A stretch of 64,000 nt of DNA from Cheiracanthium punctorium (Eukaryota; Arthropoda; Arachnida; Araneae; Cheiracanthiidae). The stretch lies in assembly GCA_038373885.1 (NCBI GenBank), contig JAWZYV010011908.1, positions 186,001 to 250,000 of the forward strand, given 5' to 3'. The notes under the pieces are model-generated. The model was not told the origin of the DNA. It saw only the letters and a list, made by a program, of their open reading frames with translations, and did no database searches. The position numbers and the translations under genes are program-made. Of this stretch, positions 43,403 to 54,560 are shown piece after piece; position 1 is the stretch's first letter, and each line of letters opens with the position of its first letter.

Positions 43403-44600
43403 ATGGACGAACAACTCCAAAAGCTCATGGATATTATGAGGGAGATGGAATCCGGAGAAGAAAATTGAAGCCGGACAAGACGAGATAAAAGCTGCAGAAT
43501 GTGACATGAAATCCGGAAAAGAACAGCTGAAAGCTGATTTGGAGAAGAAAATTGAAGCCGGGCAAACCGATTTAGAAAAGAAAATAGAAATCGGATTCGA
43601 CGAGATAAAAACCGCTCAAGACGAGATGAAAACCGAGTTTGAGAAAGTTGAGAAGAATCAAGAAAATATGAAGAGAATGTCGCTCCTAGAAGAAAGTCAA
43701 GCGAAATACGAGCAAAGAATTGAGAAAACGATCGAGAACAAGTTAGAAGAAAAACTGGACAGTTTAGTAAAGCTAGGAAAGATACCTGAAAACATGAGGT
43801 TGTCGTCACGCCGCGCAGCAGTGCAATTGACGCTTTATGACGGAAAGACACCTTGGAAAGCATACAAAACTCAATTTTCAATCGTCGCCAAAGAGAATGG
43901 CTGGGACGATTCCGAAAAAGCGAACCAACTGGCCGCTTCTCGTAGCGGAGACGCAATTAACGTACTACAAACCATCGGAGCGACTAAGGAGATTTTGATG
44001 CCCTTGCCAGAGCCTTGGAGCTGAAGTTCGGAGAAAAGTGTCAGAAAGAGTAAAGTGGAATACAACTAAAGTCAAGGATGCAAAGACCTGGCGAGACCCT
44101 CCAAGATCTGGCTTCCGACATAGATAAGCTGTGTCATCATGGTAGTATTCCTGATAACGTTTCAGAAGAAGTTGCAGTGCAACATTTTATTGAAGGTCTC
44201 CTGGACTCTGAAATTCAGAAATCATTGATCTTCGGAGATAATAAAGATCTCAGGTCCGCCCTCATATTCCCTATGAAATCGGGAGCAGCTCACCTGCCAG
44301 TAAGAAAAGAGCGGCATACTGTTAGAGCTGTTTCCTGTTGACTGTTCGAGTGTCCAGGAGTACAATGGGCTTATGTTCGTTCCAGGGTCCTACGGATGGA
44401 GAAATGGAGAGATTAGTGAATAAATTAAAGACCCTCGAAAATCTGGTGGAACGGCAAGTAATTTCAGACCCAGCGCAAGCTAAATGTTGGAGGTGCAGTG
44501 TCGAGGGCAATTTACGAAAATACTGTGACGTAGAAAAGAATTGTCGTCGTGAAGATTGCAGACACCAGTATACCAAAGAAGCCCGTGAACGAAGATGGGA
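43403..44600 (+). pseudogene. gag: gag of the Ty3/gypsy element, frameshifted
   Basis: The ATG at 43403 opens MDEQLQKLMDIMREME, which breaks after 22 codons. The main frame resumes (43506-44024) with a long charged coiled coil built on a repeated LEKKIE.G..DEIK motif. The capsid-like core follows (VQLTLYDGKTPWKAYKTQF, NGWDDSEKANQLAAS). Another shift leads to LQDLASDIDKLCHHG (44100 on). A nucleocapsid CCHC knuckle lies near 44484, but its His position is Asn (CWRCSVEGNLRKYC). Gag packages the RNA of the element into intracellular particles. At least three frame breaks and the lost zinc ligand make this copy inactive. Confidence 0.85.
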
Positions 44601-44639
44601 GAGGGGCGATATTGCGGAAAAGAGGCTGCGGGATATTCA

Positions 44640-44970
44640 AAAGCCTCACCTAAAAATCTTACAGATTTCCTCAGTGAATGGCGGCAGTAATGGACTCTTC
44701 GTACTCGGTTACGTAAATGGTTCTCCATGGCACATGGTGATTGATACTCGGGGTAATGTAACCATCATAAAAACTGATCAGGCGAAGAAATTAAATTTGA
44801 AGACTATCTGCACTCCACCCTCGCTGACCCTCCAGACTGTGACAGGTGACAGGATTGAAGTGGGCGGAAAAATAAGAGTGGAAATCACATTTCGAATTGC
44901 CAGATACGATCATCTGGTATATGTCGCCAATATGTCTTTCATTCTTTCTAAAATCACACAAATTTAACCT
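44640..44970 (+). pseudogene. pol: Aspartic protease domain of gypsy pol
   Basis: FVLGYVNGSPWHMVIDTRGN at about 44697-44757 aligns with the retropepsin active-site region, but the catalytic DTG reads DTR (codons at 44743-44751). GDRIEVGGKIRVEITF follows as the flap and second strand region. It lies in the frame that also encodes the knuckle (44338-44967) and ends by frameshift near 44940. The protease would process Gag-Pol; with DTR it would not be expected to work. Confidence 0.75.
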
Positions 44971-44999
44971 GGACTTTAAGAATAATGAGCTTCGTTCAT

Positions 45000-46200
45000 A
45001 CTCAGAAGAAATAGCTCTGTTCGACATTAAAAATGAAGCCATTTTACCTGTTCAACAAATAATAGCCCAGACTGACATCACTCTACCCCCAAGATCAGAT
45101 TCTGTAGTTTCTGGAACTGTAAAAGAAATCAATAAATTCCGGTTTGGATTAATCAAACACTCAAGCAATAGTGATTCTGTCAGAGGAATATTTGTGGGTG
45201 CAACACTTGTGGACTTGTCGAAAACTAACGTTCCTGTTAGAGTAGCTAGCGTGACTGACATGTCAAAAGTGATAAAGAAAAAAGAAGTGTTGGCAACATG
45301 CACTCCTGTTACCTGCATTAATAAGAACTGCAACGCAACGACAGCTAGATCATCTGAGTGTCTGACGAAGGAATTATTAAAAGACGTGGAGATAAAGACC
45401 GAATAGAGAAGCGCTGGGGAGAAAGTAATAGCGGAATTTGAAGACCTCTTCTCGCGTACTTCAGGTGAATTTGGTCGTACGAGGTTAACAAAGCATAGAA
45501 TAGATACAGGCAGTCATTCTCTCATCAAGCAACATCCTAGGCGGCTGCTGTATGCTAAGCAAGAAGAGATGAGCAGACTTTTAGAGGAGATGCAGCGCGA
45601 TGACGTCATCGAGCCATCGACTAGTCCCTGGACCTCGCCGATTGTTTTGGTCCTGCAGAAGGATGTTTTCATCCGGTTTTGCGTAACTATTGTCGTCTTA
45701 ATGACATCACCAAGAAAGACAATTACCCTCTTCCCAGGATAGACGAAACTTTGGAAATTTTATCGGGAAATGAAAGGTTGTCCACTCTGGATCTCAAGAG
45801 TGGCTACTGACAAGTAGAAATACATCCCGAAGACCGTGAAAAGAGTACGTCCGTTACTGGACAAGGATTATGGCAATTCAAAGTTATGCCTTTTGGACTC
45901 TGCAACGCACCGGCTACATTCGAGCGTCTAATGGAGACAGTGTTGAGAGGACTTTCCTACGAAGCATGTCTCGTTTATTTCGACAATATCATCATCGTCG
46001 GAAAGACTTTCGAAGAACATCTAGAGAATATCCGAATGGTGCTGCAGAAATTGAAGGAGGCAAACTTGAAGCTGAGTCCATCGAAGTGCAACTTGTTTCG
46101 TCGGGAAGTACGTTATCTCGGGCACATAATATCCTCCCACGGGGTCCGGACCGATCCCGAAAAGACGTCCGCAGTCAACAACTGGAGTCGTCCTGAGAAT
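45000..46200 (+). pseudogene. pol: Reverse transcriptase domain of gypsy pol, broken
   Basis: A linker (44897-45406) is followed, after a TAG at 45404-45406, by the RT entry region (RTRLTKHRIDTGSHSLIKQ, then MQRDDVIEPSTSPWTSPIVL), a frameshift near 45660 (LQK to RFC), LSTLDLKSGY with a stop right after it (45808), and FKVMPFGLCNAPATFERLM. The catalytic box reads YFDN (45976-45987) instead of YxDD, so the second Asp of the pair is lost. Downstream LKLSPSKCNLF and VRYLGHIIS are the thumb region. RT copies the element RNA into DNA in the cytoplasm. Stops, a shift and the YFDN change make it inactive. Confidence 0.9.
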
Positions 46201-46725
46201 ATCCATGGCTTATGGAGTTTTCTCGGCCTGTGTACCTGCTATCGGAAATTCGTGAAAGGTTTTTCTAAGAATACAAGACCACTTCACAAATTGGCCGAGA
46301 CAGGACAAAAATTCCAATGGACTGCGCCGATCTTGTTGTATCCTCACCATGACAAGCCCTTTATCCTGGCACAGACGCAAGTAAAGAGAGTGTATTATCA
46401 GTTTTGTCCCAGGAGATAGATGGCCAAGAACACGTCATTTCTTACTGGAGCAAGTGCCTTTCAAAGGCAGAACGTAACTATTGCGTTACAAGGAAGGAAG
46501 TTCTGTCTATCGTCAAGGCCGTAGAACATTTCCATCATTACCTGTACGGCCGAAAGTTCATGCTCCAAACGGACCATGCCTCTTTAACCTGGCTTCAAAA
46601 TTTCAAGAATCCAGAGGGCCAGATAGCCAGGTGGATACAGAGGTTATAAGAATATGACATAGAAATACGTCACCGGAAAGGATCATCTCATGGAAAAGCA
46701 GATGCTTTGTCGAGAAGGCCTGCAT
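46200..46725 (+). pseudogene. pol: RNase H domain of gypsy pol
   Basis: A tether (LWSFLGLCTCYRKFVKGFS) leads to WTAPILLYPHHDKPFILAQT. Then comes a frameshift near 46415 and VISYWSKCLSKAERNYCVTR, EVLSIVKAVEHFHHYLYGRK and LQTDHASLTWL, the hallmarks of Ty3/gypsy RNase H. A stop at 46647-46649 is followed by the usual IEIRHRKGSSHGKADALSRR. The first catalytic Asp context (normally TDAS at its start) reads LAQTQ. It would degrade the RNA strand during cDNA synthesis. Confidence 0.85.
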
Positions 46726-46837
46726 AGAAAGTTGTCGCTACTTCTTCAGGGCAGAAAAAAATCCCGTTGTCCGTCAAGTTACGTCATCAGAGTCATCTCA
46801 AGATCTCTGGATTGACGAAAATGTTCGGGCGGACCAG

Positions 46838-48280
46838 TTGGCTGATAGCGACATTAAACCTATTGTGGAGTTAATCGAAAAATCCAGCGCTAAGCCCAGT
46901 TGGCAAGAACCATCGTCATGTAGTCCGGCAACGAAACAATACTGGGCTTTGTGGGATTCGCTTAGTCTGAGAAATGGAGTCCTGTATCGTAAATGGGGGT
47001 CGGACGACGGCAAGACGCTTCGGTGGCAGTTAGTGCTTCCTCGTTCGAGGATTCCGAAGGTTCTAGAAGAGCTGCATAATGGTTTAACTGGGGGCCATTT
47101 TGGCATAATGAAGACCTTTCAGAAAGTTCGTGAGCGCTTCTACTGGGCTAGGGCTCGAGGCGATGTCGAAAACTGGTGTCAAGCTTGTGACGCCTGTGCC
47201 TCCCATAAAGGCCCGAAAAAACGTAGCCGTGGAAAACTACATCGTTATAATGTAGGAGCGCCATTTGAAATAATTGCCCTTGACATCCTGGGACCTCTTC
47301 CGCGAACGTCGGATGGCAACAATACATTCTAGTTGTCATTGACTATTTCTCTAAATAGTCCGAAGCATATCCTATTCCCGATCAAGAAGGTACAACCGTA
47401 GCAGAAGTACTGCTCCCTCGTTCGAGGATTCCGAAGGTTCTAGAAGAGCTGCATAATGGTTTAACTGGGGGCCATTTTGGCATAATGAAGACCTTTCAGA
47501 AAGTTCGTGAGCGCTTCTACTGGTCTAGGGCTCGAGGCGATGTCGAAAACTGGTTCAAGAAGGTACAACCGTAGCAGAAGTACTGGTGCAAGAATTTACT
47601 TCCAGATACGGAAATCCTCTGCAATTTCATTCCGAACAAGGAACGAACTTTACCTCTGCAGTTTTTAAAGGACTATGTCACTTTCTCGGAATCGGCAAAA
47701 CCCAGAGTACGCCTTTACACCCACAATCAAACACCATGGTGGAGAGGTTTCATTGCACAATTTTGAGCAACCTCTCTCTCCTGGTCTCTAGGACTCAAGA
47801 GGACTGGGACAAGAAACTCCCCCTCTTCCTGCTGGCCTATAGGAGTGCCGTCCATGAGACTACCGGTTTCGCACCTTCCCAGATGCTATTCGGAAGAGAT
47901 CTTCGTCTTCCCGCCGATCTAGTGTTTGGCCGCCTTCCAGATACACCTTCATCACCAGAGGAGTACATGGAAAATCTTCAGACACGGTTTGAAGACGTGC
48001 ATCACTTTGTTCAGGAGCGATCAACCTAAACACGGAGAAGATGAAGACTCGCTACGACAGGAACTCTAAGGGATACGAGTTCATCGTAGGTGACAAAGTT
48101 TGGCTATGGAATCCTAATCGACGGAATGGCCTGTCTCCCAAGCTAGAATCGTCTCGGGGCGGTCCTTACACAATCCTAAACAGAGTGAATGACGTCATCG
48201 TACGGATTCTTAAGTCTCCTAACTCGAAACCAAAAGTTGTACATTACGATCGGCTAGCCATTTACTGCCGTTGTAATTAG
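46838..48280 (+). pseudogene. pol: Integrase of gypsy pol with internal duplication
   Basis: The zinc-binding N-terminal region (LHNGLTGGHFGIMKTFQ, then CQACDACASHKG) runs from about 47070 to 47210. The core begins with ALDILGPLP (first catalytic Asp, about 47280). Frame is lost after 47330. A 173-bp copy of the zinc-region sequence then interrupts the core at 47386-47558. The core resumes with LQFHSEQGTNF, where the second catalytic Asp is Glu (47634-47636), and TMVERFH, which retains the catalytic Glu (47742-47744). After a stop at 48029 a GPY/F-type end (DKVWLWNP, GGPYTIL) closes at 48280. Integrase would insert the cDNA; this one cannot. PR-RT-RH-IN order places it in Ty3/gypsy. Confidence 0.9.
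47386..47558 (+). repeat. 173-bp duplicated insert in integrase
   Basis: About 140 bp of 47036-47178 (CCTCGTTCGAGGATTCCGAA to CGATGTCGAAAACTGGT) reappears at 47417-47553. It is bracketed by a direct repeat of GAAGGTACAACCGTAGCAGA (47387 and 47560). The copies differ by very few bases. Confidence 0.95.
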
Positions 48281-48635
48281 TTATTTGAATATTAGACCAT
48301 GGCCACTATGGCGTAATTCCTCCTTTCTTTCATCTTTCTTGTCTTTTTCTTCTCTTCCTTTTCCCTCAACTCTCTTTTACTCAGCACTTACGCAATATTT
48401 AGTGTACATATTTGTAATATATTGATTTTTAGTAATGTGTAGTTGTTTATTGTGTTTATTAGTTATTAGTGTGTAATTATTAATTATGTTCATTATTTAT
48501 TAGAGCGTATTTGCTTGTTGTGTTTATTGATTACTTGCTTAAATTATGTTAAATGTTAGACTCTGTAGATATCTGTGTGACCTCCTAACTGGGGATTGTA
48601 CTGCCCGGGACGTGCAGTCCTTGGGAAGGGGGCAT
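48281..48635 (+). other. 3' untranslated region and polypurine tract of the gypsy element
   Basis: Pyrimidine-rich, then ATTAGT-rich sequence follows the pol stop. TTGGGAAGGGGGCAT (48621-48635) directly before the 3' LTR is the polypurine tract that primes plus-strand synthesis. Confidence 0.75.
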
Positions 48636-49514
48636 TGTTACAAATTATCGGGGAACCCGCTTTTCCTGGACGTAAAATAGTTCAACATTCGTATTCTACG
48701 TTTCAAATAGTTGAATTTTTCTTTTTGTTGCATCAAAATCGCTCAACTAGAAGCTACGGAGGTTTCGGTTTCCCCATTGTTTTTCTATGGCAGTTCTAGA
48801 AATCTCGAGAAATATTGGTCCTAGGCATTCAGTAACTTCCGTTTTGGGGACTTATTTTTGGCGCCAAATTTGACTTTTCGGTCATTTGGCGTGATTTTAC
48901 CTATGGAGCTTGAAAAGATGCTTTTGCTGCATTAAAATCACACAATAACCTAACATTTCTGTTCTATGATGTAATAAAAATTCCCGCTTTATGTTGAATC
49001 GTCGAGAAATAGACTTTTCCGGAAGCTCCTCGTAGCTACTTTCTCCTCTATAAATACCAGCGAGCGCTGCCACGAGAGTTCAGAGTGTGGAGTGAGCTCT
49101 CCTCGAGAACGGATGCCGATGTTTTGGCGCTTTGCTCCCTGATAGAAGCGGTGTTTTCGCGCTTGTTTATGAAGATTTGAATATAAGTTTTGTGTGTAAA
49201 TTCTTCATTTCTGAGTTTTGAGGGACTGTTAGTGTTATCAATCGAATATTTCCACTGAATTTTTACCTGTGGATGTGTTTTGTTTTATGTGAGAAATGCA
49301 GCATTTGTGAAAGCTTCTGATCTAAGCGGACTGAAGCTTAGATCAGAAGCACATTTATGTTTGATTGTGCATGTGTGTAAACCTGATTGTTCGACGAAGT
49401 TCTAGAAGCAATAAAGTTCTGTTCCATTCTGACAAGTGGATTCTTTACTAGAACTTTCTACACCAACTGGACTTTAGAACGACGAACCCAGTAATAGCAG
49501 AGTTTTCTGCAACT
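48636..49514 (+). repeat. 3' LTR of the Ty3/gypsy element (about 879 bp)
   Basis: It begins TGTTACAAATTATC and matches the 5' LTR throughout. TATAAATA at 49049 and AATAAA at 49409 are kept. It differs from the 5' LTR by many substitutions, lacks the 5' LTR's local duplication and has an extra small palindrome (CTGATCTAAGC / GCTTAGATCAG) near 49317-49347. The right edge reads CAACT in place of CAACA. No target duplication survives. Confidence 0.9.
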
Positions 49515-51405
49515 GTATTTAGGTACGATATTAACACTCAATGTGACCACATAAGAATGCCAGAATTTAATATATTTGGATCACTGAGGATCAATTACAA
49601 TTATTTAAATTGATATTTTCTAAATTATTTCTCGAAACGAAACTAAAACTCAATTTCGTGTGTTTTCAAGTATACTGATTCTAATGAAAATAAAATTTAT
49701 ACAAATCCTATGTATAATACTTGAAGGCAATATTTAATAATTAATATAAAAACTAATGCAATTTTTTAATTTTTTATAATTTATATATATTTACGTAATA
49801 TAAAATGAATATCCCATTAATCCATCGAGCTTGAGTATGTAGAAAATAGAAAAATGCATTAAAAAGAAAAATTCGGAACCGAGAATAATAAAAAAATTGT
49901 TTTCATAATTAACTATTGAGAAATGCTTATTTTCACAACAACTAATGCACAGAATTAATGTGAATGAAAACATTAGTCGACATATATATGCAAATCTTCA
50001 ACCACTGTATGTGACAATCTGCATCCAATGATACAGATCACTAAATTACTTGCCGATTACGGAGCACAAAGATATGCAAGTGGATTAGGCTCCCGATTGC
50101 TCGTCCACTATATAGAATGCCGAATGTGTCATATCCTCTTTAATGATTTCGCGACGTACCCTACGTGCCTGCCGTGTTTCAGCGGTGCCCTAATCAAGGG
50201 GAAAGAAGACAAAAATGAACAGGCCAGACCTCTGGCAGAAAGAACCCACGGAAGAAAAAAAATGTAATCTTGCCTTATGTTTTCTTGTTAAAGAAGAAAA
50301 ACAAATCATCATTATTTTCCTCCAAAAAAGTGTAGTGGCTGAAATCTCTATTCCAGATAATCAATATGTTGAGAAATGAACCATTTGCTAAAATTGGGAA
50401 CTTTTTCATGAGATTATATAAAATCATAAAGAAGGTCTGATGCAGAAACAAAGTTCTTAAAGCATTTTCTAAACTTTTCGATGATAAAAAATTATACTTG
50501 TTGGATGCAAATTGTGTTTTGCAGAATATAAGATACACAAAAAGTGATCGAAAGAGGAATGAAACATAAAATATATATTTTATATTACAAAGAATATCTC
50601 GGACGTTTGCATTCTGGATTTTAATGAAATGTTGATGGGTTTTAGAGGACCCCTAGTGAAGTAAATTGCCCAAGAAGTAGGAGGTACCTCTGAAATAGTT
50701 TCGAAAAACTGCAGTTGAATATTTGATACATGATTAGGTACCAGTAGTTCCGACTGCTTGTCATTGTAAAAAGTAACTTTGTGGTAACTTTTTGAGCTGC
50801 GAAATCTAAGAAACTGGAGTTGAAACACTCCCTTTTTCTTTAACAATACATAGGTAAACTTAAAATTGATAGTTATTAGAACATTAATCTGGCTAAGTGA
50901 ATAAAAGCTATTTTTATGTACTAGAGTTAAATAAGCACAAATTTAAAGTGGTAGATGGTGCTTGCATGAACCATCAATTACATTTTGCAAATATTATAAT
51001 TAATTTTCCTAATTAGAGACATTATCAGATAAGTACACTATACAGACTAATATAATGCCTGAAAACATACTAGAAATATTTCAAAAGCTTATGGACATCT
51101 ATTGCTACATATTAGATAAAGATTACTATATATTTGCATGGAATTTTCGCTTCTTGAAATAGAAGTGAAAACTTCCTGCAAGTATGATAATGTTAATCTA
51201 CTAAGCCACAGTAGATGTCGATATGATTTACCTTTAGTATGTTTACAGTGGGTCAGTTTTTAGATTTTTAAATATAATTCCAAAAATATATATTAAAACA
51301 GAATATTAAACTAATGCATCATGTTTTTCCTATCCTAATTAATTATAGTTCATTTCTAAAACCATTTTTCGTAAATACTTTTTGCTGACCCACTGTACAC
51401 CGTAA
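49515..51405. other. AT-rich spacer with one GC-richer short frame
   Basis: The frame 50028-50267 (79 codons) stands out by composition and by two Cys pairs (CRMC and CLPC, 12 residues apart), a spacing compatible with a small zinc ribbon. I recognise no family and there are no clear splice sites. The rest has no features. Confidence 0.3.
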
Positions 51406-51410
51406 TGAAG

Positions 51411-52852
51411 TACATTGGGTCAACAAATGGGGTACAGTGGTTAAGTTAACGTAAAACACAATAAAAAAAAATTCTTTTGCTCAATAGTGAGTAATTTAAA
51501 CTTTTTTATTCCCTGTCAATATATTTAGTATTAAGTTAGATATTAAAGCAGCTCCAGGTTTATAAGATAAATGTTAATTTTATGGTTCTAAAATATACAC
51601 ACACTAAATTTGTTGATAAAATTAAAGAAAAAGTTTTTAGTTAGATAATATCACTTTGAGACCTATTAAGTTTACAAAATTATAGTTTTATACTTATTTT
51701 TAAGACATTAAGTCAAAAACTTTATTTTACAATAGCTATTGGCTATTACATAACTGAAAATCTACAGCAAAATCAACTTTGTCACTGTTCTCTCAGTTCC
51801 TTGCAATACATTTGGTTTTGGAAACTTTCTCACAATATCTTTACTGTCTGCTGTATAAATGTCTGCCTCATGAAAGATAAGTGCATAACCTGTCTGAATT
51901 TCTTTCATGTAGTGTACTTCAAATTCATTTTCATTTCCACCTACAATTTCAGTAACATATTGTATTTTTTCTTGCGTAGACAGTCAATAATACGAAATCT
52001 CCAACGTCAAAATGAAAATCTTCTACAACTTCAAATTCCAAATTCTCAAAGTGAGATTCTTCTTAGAAGATTCTTTTCATTATTCCTCTTCTTCAGTTGA
52101 GCTATTGCAAGAAAAAATTGTAATTTCTTGAGATTTTTTGTCTTCTCTCCTGCTTCATATCATTAGGTCTTCCACTCTTTTTTTATTCATCTCATTTTTA
52201 ATTGTGATTTTCATGGGTGTATTTCTAAGAATTTCTGATTTTTTTAGGTTCCTTCTCAGTTGTTTTCTCTTTCCATCAAAGTTACGAATACGCTTGTACC
52301 ATCTCTGGTGTCACATTTTGCTATTTATTATTTTCTTGAGAAACTCAGGATTCTGTGGCTGATGTAGAAGAAATCTTTAGATACATTTAGATCATTCAAA
52401 CATTAAAACCTAAGAAATTTACAGAAAGACTAAATATATAAACGGAGACACAATGGGTCACTGACCCTCTGTACCCCATTTCAGGTGACCCAGTGTTTCC
52501 CATATGAACCAATGTATTATTTTTTATCTCAAAATTACAAAACGTTAAAATTTTCATTTAAATACAACATAATAAAAAAGAAGGTAATTTATACTATATA
52601 AACATAGCACATTACTCATATATATTTGACAAATTTCAAGTGTAATAACATAAAGTCTTACTTTCATCAAATTACATACAGATAATCAGAAAACAAAAGG
52701 GCGCTTTCTTCGTGCTACAAAGAAAGTGATATGCTTGACCTTTTCCACAGAATTAAGTTGTTTGATACCTACTTTAAATAATTATCTCAACTGAAAACTA
52801 TTCACTGAATCAAATATATATTCAATGGCCCACTGTACCCCGCTCTACCCAA
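51411..52852. mobile_element. Decayed DNA transposon with GGGTACAGTGG ends
   Basis: TTGGGTCAACAAATGGGGTA continuing into CAGTGG at the left faces CCCACTGTACCCCGCTCTAC ending CCAA at the right, an imperfect inverted repeat of about 27 bp. Related words (ACAGTGGGTCAG at 51246, CTGACCCACTGTAC at 51388, GACCCTCTGTACCCCATTTC at 52462) recur around both ends, so the borders are uncertain. A minus-strand coding remnant lies inside. Confidence 0.45.
51765..52080 (-). pseudogene. C-terminal remnant of an element-encoded protein
   Basis: On the minus strand FENLEFEVVEDFHFDVGDFV (about 52040-51985) shifts frame and continues as YVTEIVGGNENEFEVHYMKE, YALIFHEADIYTADSKDIV, KFPKPN and GTERTVTKL before a stop at about 51770. 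The pattern 'VGD.V...Y..K....Y V..I.....EFEV.F M......F.....DI....DIV..LP.P' recurs at the C-termini of proteins encoded by several arthropod and cnidarian DNA transposons, where it resembles a small chromo/Tudor-like fold. The rest of the gene is not preserved. Confidence 0.5.
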
Positions 52853-53280
52853 CTTAATCTGATAAAGTACAATTACTGAAATAAAGCCGGATTATTTGCA
52901 AAATTTAATTAATAATTCATGCAAATGAAGTCTACTACTTTTATTGGACTATTTATTTCTAATTAAGAGCCGTTGCAAGAACAAATCGGGCTGGTCAATA
53001 GTAAAAAGTTCCCATCACCATCTCAGAGTTTCATAATTTTTTTTTCTTGTGTTGCCTTACTCAAGGAAAGAACAAATCTGAAATATTTTTAATTTACCTC
53101 TTTTAGTTTTGGAGTTATGGGGGGGGGGTCAAAGTACCCCAGACGAGTGACGTAGAATTAACTTAGGGCCATTTTTGCGATTTTATTGTCTCGACTGCGA
53201 CTGGCTCAGAGGTGCTTCAGAGAATTTTTTCATTTTATCCTATAATGAAAAAATTTCTTATCCTATAATGAAAAAAATTT
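52853..53280. other. AT-rich spacer with a G8 run at 53121, no gene
   Basis: Nothing further recognised. Confidence 0.4.
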
Positions 53281-53282
53281 TA

Positions 53283-53360
53283 GAATGAATTTTCAATTTG
53301 AAATGTTTATATACAAGGTATATTCCTTGTATATTAACATTTCAAATTGAAAATTCATTC
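53283..53360. repeat. Nearly perfect 78-bp hairpin
   Basis: GAATGAATTTTCAATTTGAA is matched by TTCAAATTGAAAATTCATTC at the other end. The inner parts (TATACAAGG / CCTTGTATA) also pair, leaving a loop of only a few bases. Arms of about 36 bp. Confidence 0.9.
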
Positions 53361-53859
53361 GAAAAATGTCAGAGCCCTCCAAATTACCCCCAATTTCATA
53401 AAAAAAAATACTGTTTTAAAAATGCTTTAAATCTTGGCTCTGACGTGATACGGAAAAAAAAATTGCACAGTGCAGTTGTATATCTTCATATAAAGTGAAT
53501 CCAATGTTGACAATTTTTTAAGGCCCCCAGGGCCCCCCAGTACGGGGCTCCAAACATGGTCCTTAACGCTAATTTACGCAATTTCGAAGCATTGCTACAG
53601 CTGAAGCCGACTTCGCGCAGGAGAACTATTGGCATGGAGATGTAGTATCAACATAGTACATAGATATTATGAAAAAACATTTTTTGAAGGTACAACTGTT
53701 TCCAAGAAAAATCCCAAAAAGTACCTCCCTATTTGGAACATTCTACTGGAACGCATGGGGGAATTTCGGAGTTACTTCTAGAAGTTTAATCGACTGTAGC
53801 AGTATTGAAAATTAACCTATTCTGCATATATCACAAACATATCTTCCATATATCAGGAA

Positions 53860-54165
53860 TAGTTCTTTTATAGGGGCACTCATAAGAATTACGTTACGCT
53901 GAAAGCGGATCTCTGCAACTACTGAACCCATTCGAAATTTTTTTTACTAATAGAAAACTACACTATTCCTGAGTATTATAAGCTACCTTTCAGCATGCAC
54001 CATAACTAGTTCTTTTACAGGCACACTCAAAAGAATTCTAGCACATGACGCTACATGGACATCTCTGAAACTACTGAACCGATTCTGAAGATCTTTTCAC
54101 TGAAAGCTACACTATTCCTGAGTAACATAGGCTAAAATTCATGCATGTGGCATAATTTACAGGAA
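53860..54165. repeat. Tandem dimer of about 150-bp units
   Basis: AGTTCTTTTATAGGGGCACT...CAACTACTGAACCCATTC...CTACACTATTCCTGAGTA is followed by AGTTCTTTTACAGGCACACT...AAACTACTGAACCGATTC...CTACACTATTCCTGAGTA. A third unit starts at about 54155 (ACAGGAACACTCAAAATGAT). The phrase AACTACTGAACCGATT is common in 3' regions of arthropod non-LTR elements. Confidence 0.85.
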
Positions 54166-54329
54166 CACTCAAAATGATTCGTAAACATTGTCGTAACCGT
54201 CTCATTCGCCACTCAAATTTATTCAAATTTTATTAAACTCCCCTAGTAGCTGCCCAAGTAGCCAGAGACTGGCCGCGTAGCGAATCGCCAGTGAATACGC
54301 ATCGGGCCGGGCATGGTAAAAGTGCATGG

Positions 54330-54560
54330 ATACATCCACTTTATGTCATCTTGGACTTGCCGCCGGCCAAGGTATCACTACCCAATGAGTTTTCGCTGCG
54401 CCGCGATGGATTCAGAGGGATTGGCTCATTCACTTTAGGTGTTGTAATGGGCCAAAGGCTGTGTATGGTATTACTTGCCATTATGTTTTCATCGCGTCTA
54501 GATGGGTTTAAAGGGACTGGCCCATTCTCTTAATTTTATGTCACGATGGGCGAAGCGCCT
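54330..54560. repeat. Degenerate tandem pair of about 115 bp
   Basis: TTTTCGCTGCGCCGCGATGG...AGAGGGATTGGCTCATTCAC...TTGTAATGGGCCAAAGGCT is echoed by TTTTCATCGCGTCTAGATGG...AAAGGGACTGGCCCATTCTC...TCACGATGGGCGAAGCGCC. GC-richer than its surroundings. Confidence 0.6.

Noticed and set aside
43354..43956. 200-codon minus-strand frame over gag
   Set aside because: Antisense of the charged coiled coil of gag; its Phe/Ser/Leu-rich repeats mirror Glu/Lys codons.
42374..49518. Target-site duplication of the gypsy element
   Set aside because: AGTAG before the 5' LTR and TGTAT after the 3' LTR do not match; the site has decayed or recombined.
49791..49973. Short hydrophobic frames resembling membrane proteins (also 52138-52362)
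   Set aside because: AT-rich sequence yields Phe/Ile/Leu-rich frames by chance. At 52138-52362 the opposite strand carries the better-supported coding remnant.
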